Assembly (NCBI RefSeq): GCF_003095395.1
Contig: NZ_QEIJ01000004.1
Coordinates: 124,001-188,000, forward strand
From: Microbacterium sp. Gd 4-13
GTDB lineage: Bacteria; Actinomycetota; Actinomycetes; Actinomycetales; Microbacteriaceae
Length of the DNA stretch: 64,000 bases
Reading direction: 5' to 3'
Below the pieces are notes generated by a model that did no database searches, had not been told where the DNA came from, and saw only the letters and a program-made list of their open reading frames with translations. Shown here in pieces: positions 59,024 to 64,000 of this stretch; within the stretch, counting starts at the first letter, position 1; each line of letters begins with the position of its first letter. Made by a program: the position numbers and the translations under genes.

Positions 59024-60355
59024 ATGATCAGTTCGCAGCGACGCCGCGTGATCGCACCGATCGCGTTCATCGGCATCGCGGGGCTTGCTCTTGCAGGCTG
59101 CGCAGAGGGTGGCACCTCGGACGACTCGGGCTCCGTCGAGGGCCAGACCGTGCAGATCGCCGGTGGCATCACCGGTGTCGAGGCAGACGACCTCAACGCG
59201 TCGTTCGAGCAGTTCACCGCGGACACCGGGATCGAGGTCGTCTACACCGGCGACAAGAGCTTCGAGGGCAACATCGTCACGAAGGTCACCGGCGGCTCCG
59301 CCCCCGACATCGCGATCGTTCCCCAGCCCGGTCTCGTCAAGGCGCTCGTCGACACCGGCGAGGTCAAGCCGGCACCCGAAGCCGTCGAGTCGAACGTCGA
59401 CGCGAACTGGTCGCCCGACTGGAAGACCTACGGCACTGTCGACGACGTGTTCTACGCCGCTCCCATGCTCGGAAACGTCAAGGGCTACGTCTGGTACTCG
59501 CCGAAGCAGTTCGCCGAGTGGGGCGTCGAGATCCCGACGACCTACGACGAGCTCCTCACCCTCACCCAGACCATCCGCGACACCACGGGCACCGCGCCCT
59601 GGTGCGCCGGCTTCGCGTCCGACGCCGCATCCGGCTGGCCCGGAACCGACTGGATCGAAGACCTCGTGCTGCGTCAGTCCGGCGCCGACGTCTACGACCA
59701 GTGGGTCGCCAACGAGGTGCCCTTCACCGATCCGAAGATCAAGGACGCCTTCGACGCGGTCGGCGAGATCCTGCTCAACCCCGAGTACGTCAACGCCGGC
59801 TACGGCGACGTGAAGAGCATCAACTCGACGGCGTTCGCCGACGTGGCCGCTGCTGTCTCCGACGGTCGCTGCGCGATGACCCACCAGGCATCGTTCCTCT
59901 CGGCGAACTTCCTCGAGGCGAAGACCGCCGCGGGCGCGACCCCCGAGATCGGTCCCGAGGGCGACGTCTACGCGTTCCTGCTCCCGGGCATCGAAGCCGA
60001 CGGCGAGACCTTCGTCGAGGCCGGCGGTGAGTTCGTCACGGCGTTCTCCGACTCCGCGGCCACGCAGCAGGTGCTCGAGTTCATGTCGACCCCCGAGTTC
60101 GCGAACGCCCGTGTGGAGCTGGGCGGCGTCATCTCGGCCAACAAGAACGCCGACCCGTCGCTGGCTTCCAGCCAGTTCCTCACCGAAGCCATGGAGCTTC
60201 TGCAGGACCCCGAGACCGTCGTCCGCTTCGACGCATCGGACCTGATGCCGGCCACCGTCGGCAACGGATCCTTCTGGAAGGGCATGGTCAACTGGATCGA
60301 CGGCCGCCCGACCGACCAGGTCCTGAGCGACATCCAGGCCGGGTACGACAACTGA
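59024..60355 (+). CDS. ABC transporter sugar-binding lipoprotein (AglE-like)
   Basis: This 443-residue solute-binding protein has a signal sequence with lipobox (LALAGC) in its first 25 residues. The mature part, VQIAGGITGVEADDLNASFEQFTADTGIEVVYTGDKSFE at its start (given by its ends), VTGGSAPDIAIVPQPG and WCAGFASDAASGWPGTDWIED, resembles alpha-glucoside binding proteins. It has a GAGGAGGAA ribosome binding site. The two permeases follow after a strong hairpin. The LacI gene on the other side likely controls it. Confidence 0.9.
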   Translation: MISSQRRRVIAPIAFIGIAGLALAGCAEGGTSDDSGSVEGQTVQIAGGITGVEADDLNASFEQFTADTGIEVVYTGDKSFEGNIVTKVTGGSAPDIAIVPQPGLVKALVDTGEVKPAPEAVESNVDANWSPDWKTYGTVDDVFYAAPMLGNVKGYVWYSPKQFAEWGVEIPTTYDELLTLTQTIRDTTGTAPWCAGFASDAASGWPGTDWIEDLVLRQSGADVYDQWVANEVPFTDPKIKDAFDAVGEILLNPEYVNAGYGDVKSINSTAFADVAAAVSDGRCAMTHQASFLSANFLEAKTAAGATPEIGPEGDVYAFLLPGIEADGETFVEAGGEFVTAFSDSAATQQVLEFMSTPEFANARVELGGVISANKNADPSLASSQFLTEAMELLQDPETVVRFDASDLMPATVGNGSFWKGMVNWIDGRPTDQVLSDIQAGYDN

Positions 60356-60364
60356 TCTCGTAAT

Positions 60365-60408
60365 GAGTGCGCGCCGCGGGGATCCCATGATCCCCGCGGC
60401 GCGTACTC
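60365..60408 (+). terminator. Hairpin between binding protein and permease genes
   Basis: GAGTGCGCGCCGCGGGGATC pairs with GATCCCCGCGGCGCGTACTC over 20 bases with a single wobble and a 4-base loop, followed by TTCT. It begins 10 bases after the binding-protein stop. Partial termination or 3' end protection here would give more binding protein than permease. Confidence 0.8.
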
Positions 60409-60436
60409 TTCTCCGCACTACGCGAAAGGTATGACA

Positions 60437-61771
60437 ATGTCGCATACGCTCACCGCGCCACCGGAAGCTCCGCCGGAACAGCCGCGTGCTGTCGCGTCGC
60501 AGCCGGGCCGCCGCGCCGCCACCATCGGCGTGATCGTCGCCGCCGTGGTGCTCGTCGTCGCGCTGGTGGCGCTGTTCGCCGCCCCGGCGGTCGACGATGC
60601 CCCCAAGACGACCATCGGGTTCTCGCTGAACAGCTTCTTCGTCTGGATCGGCAACCTGAACCCGCTCGTCCAGATCCCGATCGCGGTCGTCGCCTTCGGC
60701 GCCGTGGTCGCGCTGATCCTCCTCATCATCGAGTTCGCCCCCCGGGCCGGTCGCGGCTACTTCTGGATGCGGCTCGTGATCTGCTTCGCCGTTCCGGTAG
60801 TCGCCTTCATGCTCCTGCGGCCCTACCAGAACGCCGTTCTGTACGTCGTGGGCATCGCGCTCGCGCTCGGCGCGCTGCTGTTCTTCTTCGACTACCGCTC
60901 GCGAGCGGGGGCCGGGTACTTCTTCCAGCTGGTGGTGTTCCTGCTGCCGGCGGCCATCCTGCTGCTCCTCGGCCTCATCTACCCCGCGATCTCGACGATC
61001 TACCAGTCGTTCTTCGACAAGAGCGGCGAGACGTTCGTGGGGCTGGAGAACTACATCTGGACCTTCACCAACCCCGAGGGGTTCTGGTCGGTCATCAACA
61101 CGATCATCTGGGCGATCTTCGCCCCCACCCTGTCGACGGCGATCGGGCTGGCGTACGCGGCGTTCATCGACCGGGCGCGCGGCGAGAAGATCCTGAAGCT
61201 CTTCGTCTTCATGCCGTTCGCCATCTCGTTCGTCGGTGCCGGCATCATCTGGAAGTTCGTCTACGACTACCGGCAGGGCGAGCAGATCGGCATCCTGAAC
61301 GCGATCGTCACGCTGTTCGGCGGTCAACCCATCGGGTGGCTCGATCAGACGCCGCTCGTGAACACCTTCGCGCTTCTGGCGGTGTTCATCTGGACCCAGA
61401 CCGGTTTCGCCATGGTGATCCTGTCGGTCGCGATCAAGGCGGTGCCGACCGAGCAGCTCGAAGCCGCGCAGCTCGACGGCACGACGCCGTGGCAGCGATT
61501 CATCAACGTGACCGTGCCCGGCATCCGCGCCTCGCTCATCGTGGTGCTGACCACCATCACCATCGCCTCGCTGAAGGTGTACGACATCGTCGCGGTCATG
61601 ACCGGCGGGCGCGCGAACTCCAGCGTGCTCGGCTTCGAGATGGTCAACCAGCAGCAGCGGTTCCAGAGCTTCGGGCATTCGTCGGCGCTGGCCGTCGTGC
61701 TGTTCCTGTTCGTGCTGCCGCTGATCGTCTACAACGCGCGTCAGATGCGCAAGCAGAAGGAGATCCGATAA
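60437..61771 (+). CDS. Sugar ABC transporter permease with extra N-terminal membrane region (AglF-like)
   Basis: This permease of 444 residues has the usual six-helix MalF-like core in its second two thirds, with the EAA loop LEAAQLDGTTPWQRFINVTVP. The first 150 residues add about four hydrophobic segments and make it longer than the 300-residue norm. Alpha-glucoside permeases of the AglF type often show such an extension. The start at 60437 was chosen because GAAAGG lies seven bases upstream; an ATG six bases earlier is too close to it. Confidence 0.87.
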   Translation: MSHTLTAPPEAPPEQPRAVASQPGRRAATIGVIVAAVVLVVALVALFAAPAVDDAPKTTIGFSLNSFFVWIGNLNPLVQIPIAVVAFGAVVALILLIIEFAPRAGRGYFWMRLVICFAVPVVAFMLLRPYQNAVLYVVGIALALGALLFFFDYRSRAGAGYFFQLVVFLLPAAILLLLGLIYPAISTIYQSFFDKSGETFVGLENYIWTFTNPEGFWSVINTIIWAIFAPTLSTAIGLAYAAFIDRARGEKILKLFVFMPFAISFVGAGIIWKFVYDYRQGEQIGILNAIVTLFGGQPIGWLDQTPLVNTFALLAVFIWTQTGFAMVILSVAIKAVPTEQLEAAQLDGTTPWQRFINVTVPGIRASLIVVLTTITIASLKVYDIVAVMTGGRANSSVLGFEMVNQQQRFQSFGHSSALAVVLFLFVLPLIVYNARQMRKQKEIR

Positions 61772-62742
61772 TGGCCACGGTGCAGGAGGCCCCCGCCTAC
61801 AGCGCGCGCGCCGCCAGGAAGACGGCTCGCGAGACCCGTCGCAACGAGGCGGAGGCGCACAAGCGGCTCACCTCGCGGACCGCGACGATCATCGCGATCG
61901 TCATCGCGATCTTCTGGACGATTCCGACATTCGGTCTGTTCGTCACCTCGTTCCGACCCGGTGCCGACTCGCAGACGTCGGGGTGGTGGACGGTCTTCGT
62001 GAACCCCGGGTTCACTCTCGACAACTACTCCGAGGCGCTGACGTCGGGAGGCACCGCGCTGACGCTGGGCGACTCGTTCCTCAACTCGCTCGCGATCTCG
62101 ATCCCTGCCACGATCATCCCGATCTCGATCGCCGCGCTCGCCGCGTACGCGTTCGCGTGGATCGACTTCAAGGGCAAGAACCTGCTGTTCGTCTTCGTCT
62201 TCGCCCTGCAGATCGTGCCGATCCAGATGGCGCTGGTGCCGCTGCTGTCGCTGTTCTCGCGCGGCCTCGAGATCGGCGGCACCGCCGTCTTCCCGGGTTT
62301 CGAGCTACGAGATGTCGACCACAGCTTCGCGACGGTGTGGATCGCGCACGCGATCTTCGCCCTCCCGCTCGCGATCTTCCTGCTGCACAACTTCATCTCG
62401 GAGATCCCGACCGAAGTGATTGAGGCGGCACGTGTCGACGGTGCCGGTCACGGCCAGATCTTCTTCCGGATGATCCTGCCGCTGGCCATGCCGGCCATCG
62501 CCTCGTTCGCGATCTTCCAGTTCCTCTGGGTGTGGAACGACCTGCTCGTCGCGACGATCTTCGCGCCGACATCGTCTCTGCCTCTGACGCAGACGTTGAA
62601 CTCGCTGTCCGGGTCGTGGGGTGATCGCTGGTACCTGCAGTCCGCCGGTGCGTTCATCTCGATCATCGTTCCGCTGATCGTGTTCTTCTCCCTGCAGCGC
62701 TTCTTCGTGCGGGGTCTGCTCGCCGGCGCGACGAAGGGCTGA
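61771..62742 (+). CDS. Sugar ABC transporter permease (AglG-like)
   Basis: This 323-residue permease has six helices, a basic N-terminal tail of about 40 residues, and the EAA loop IEAARVDGAGHGQIFFRMILP. The start shares one base with the stop of the partner permease (TAATG), and AGAAGGAGA in front serves as ribosome binding site. No ATPase gene follows; the next gene is a P-type ATPase with its own promoter. Confidence 0.9.
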   Translation: MATVQEAPAYSARAARKTARETRRNEAEAHKRLTSRTATIIAIVIAIFWTIPTFGLFVTSFRPGADSQTSGWWTVFVNPGFTLDNYSEALTSGGTALTLGDSFLNSLAISIPATIIPISIAALAAYAFAWIDFKGKNLLFVFVFALQIVPIQMALVPLLSLFSRGLEIGGTAVFPGFELRDVDHSFATVWIAHAIFALPLAIFLLHNFISEIPTEVIEAARVDGAGHGQIFFRMILPLAMPAIASFAIFQFLWVWNDLLVATIFAPTSSLPLTQTLNSLSGSWGDRWYLQSAGAFISIIVPLIVFFSLQRFFVRGLLAGATKG

Positions 62743-62784
62743 CACGGGGCGCGGGGCGGAAGCACTCCTGGATACAGTGTGCCC

Positions 62785-64000
62785 ATGGATGCTTCCGCCT
62801 CCCCCTCCCCGCTCGTCCAGGTCGACGTCGAGACCGGTCTGACGACGGCGCAGGTCGCCGAGAGGGTGGCAGCGGGCACGACCAACGCGTATCGCGCCGA
62901 CTCGAGCCGGAGTATCGGCAGCATCGTCCGTGCGAACGTGCTGACCCTGTTCAACGCGATCGTCGGCGGCTGCTTCCTCGTGCTGCTGCTCCTGGGACGC
63001 TGGCAGGACGCCCTGTTCGGGCTGAGCGCGCTGGCGAACGCCGTGATCGGGTGCGTGCAGGAGTTCCGCGCGAAGGCCGCGCTCGATCGCCTCGCCCTGC
63101 TCAACGCCCCGCTGGCCCGGGTGCGTCGTGACGGTGAAGATGCCGAGATCACCCCCGACGGGATCGTGCTCGACGACGTGCTGGTGCTCCGCGCCGGCGA
63201 CCAGGTGCCCGCCGACGCCGTGGTGCTCTCGGAGCGGTCTCTGCAGATCGACGAGTCGATGCTCACCGGCGAGTCCGACGCGGTCGACAAGCGTCCGGGC
63301 GACGAGGCGCTGTCAGGTTCGATCGTGGTGGCGGGGGAGGGCGCGGCACGAGTGGTGCGCGTCGGCGCGGATTCGTATGCCAACTCGTTCGCCGCCGAGG
63401 CCAAGCGCTTCTCCATGGTCTCGAGCGAGCTTCGCACCTCGATCAACCGGGTGCTGACCTGGGTCGGCTGGGGGATCGGGCCGATCGGCCTGCTCGTTCT
63501 GAACGCGCAGATGGTCGCCGCCGGCGGGTGGGTGCAGGCCTGGGAGAGCGGGGCGTGGACGCAGGCCGTGGTCAACGTGATCGCCGCGCTGACCGCGATG
63601 ATCCCGCTCGGCCTCGTGCTCATGACGTCGATCGCCTTCGCGGTCGGCGCGGCCAAGCTCGCGGCGCGTCAGGTGCTCGTGAACGAGCTGCCCGCCGTGG
63701 AGGGCCTCGCGCGCGTTGACATCATCTGCCTCGACAAGACGGGCACCCTCACCGCGGGCGAGATCCGCTTCGACGGTGCGCACCCCGTGACCGAGATCGC
63801 CGGGTGGCGTGATGCGCTCGCCTGGTACGGCGCCGCACCCGATGCGAACGCGACGGCGAAGTGCCTGCGCGACCCGTTCCCCGAACCCCGACCCCGCGAG
63901 GTGCGGGGCACCGTGCCGTTCTCGTCGGCGCGCAAGTGGAGCGCGGTCACGCTCGACGGAGCCGCGGATGCCGGGGGCGGAACGTGGGTGCTGGGGGCCC
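62785..64000 (+). CDS. P-type cation-transporting ATPase (3' end outside window), CtpE-like
   Basis: About 405 residues are visible. The actuator loop has SMLTGESDAV, the phosphorylation site is DKTGTLTAG near residue 318, and two membrane helices lie before and two after the actuator. The membrane motif before the phosphorylation site reads AMIPLGLVLMTSIAFAVG, with Leu in place of the Glu of the common PEGL motif. The overall style resembles the actinobacterial CtpE group, linked to calcium uptake in mycobacteria. No heavy-metal-binding domain is seen at the N-terminus. A TACAGT box lies six bases before the ATG. Confidence 0.82.
   Translation, partial: MDASASPSPLVQVDVETGLTTAQVAERVAAGTTNAYRADSSRSIGSIVRANVLTLFNAIVGGCFLVLLLLGRWQDALFGLSALANAVIGCVQEFRAKAALDRLALLNAPLARVRRDGEDAEITPDGIVLDDVLVLRAGDQVPADAVVLSERSLQIDESMLTGESDAVDKRPGDEALSGSIVVAGEGAARVVRVGADSYANSFAAEAKRFSMVSSELRTSINRVLTWVGWGIGPIGLLVLNAQMVAAGGWVQAWESGAWTQAVVNVIAALTAMIPLGLVLMTSIAFAVGAAKLAARQVLVNELPAVEGLARVDIICLDKTGTLTAGEIRFDGAHPVTEIAGWRDALAWYGAAPDANATAKCLRDPFPEPRPREVRGTVPFSSARKWSAVTLDGAADAGGGTWVLGA

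Noticed and set aside
58943..61678. A 911-codon open frame on the minus strand
   Set aside because: It is antisense to the sugar-binding protein and permease genes and reads as low-complexity charged sequence. The plus-strand genes have signal sequence, membrane helices and EAA loops.

Overview
The window is a high-GC, gene-dense stretch of an actinobacterial chromosome, most likely from the Microbacteriaceae and close to Microbacterium. The grounds are the menaquinone genes, the actinobacterial pairing of two MaoC genes with murB, the RamB-type regulator beside the glyoxylate-shunt genes, ABC sugar importers without their own ATPase, a NusG with a long acidic N-terminus, and many genes whose -10 box sits just before the start codon. 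I see no phage, transposase, plasmid or CRISPR feature.

Bases 1 to 13,740 are mainly menaquinone biosynthesis: menE (cut by the left edge), menA, menD, menF, menG/ubiE, a polyprenyl diphosphate synthase that would make the quinone side chain, and a ferredoxin/NADP reductase. Small membrane or hypothetical genes (DUF4229, PLDc_N, DUF402), a three-gene MacAB-like efflux or export system and a PPK2 polyphosphate kinase are mixed in. A gene with an AbiEi-type winged helix and a nuclease-like C-terminus follows, lying between two identical 70-bp repeats. Next come a hydrolase, an F420-type oxidoreductase, a TSUP exporter, the MaoC-MaoC-murB block and an aspartate aminotransferase.

Bases 21,000 to 44,800 look like accessory catabolism inserted where many actinobacteria have the aminotransferase next to tRNA-Trp and secE. 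The region holds glutaminase, a lipoprotein, a TetR/SGNH-hydrolase pair, aceA-aceB with ramB divergent, a sugar ABC importer with a GH3 glycosidase and a LacI regulator, and a tightly overlapped putrescine/GABA operon (gabT, amine oxidase, universal stress protein, amino-acid permease, aldehyde dehydrogenase) with a PucR regulator divergent to it.

The core resumes with tRNA-Trp, secE, nusG, rplK and rplA. It is interrupted again by about 9 kb (acylphosphatase, a lysE/lysG exporter pair, formaldehyde-dehydrogenase-like and quinone-oxidoreductase genes, an MFS/MarR pair, a YqaJ nuclease and a second AbiEi-nuclease gene) before rplJ-rplL. The right end has a second LacI regulator with an alpha-glucoside-like ABC importer and the start of a P-type cation ATPase that runs off the window.

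The most notable non-coding structure is as follows. A 56-bp palindromic element occurs three times, always beside stop codons. A 70-bp palindrome-rich repeat flanks the first nuclease-like gene. A dispersed hairpin occurs twice between nusG and rplK, with a related 20-mer inside the amine oxidase gene. About 14 genes show the same -10 box, six bases, start codon layout expected of leaderless mRNAs. Clear operator-like dyads lie before the TetR, RamB, MarR and LacI systems. The rplJ leader has a G-run promoter and an intrinsic terminator. All functional calls rest on reading motifs and neighbourhood by eye; no database search was run.
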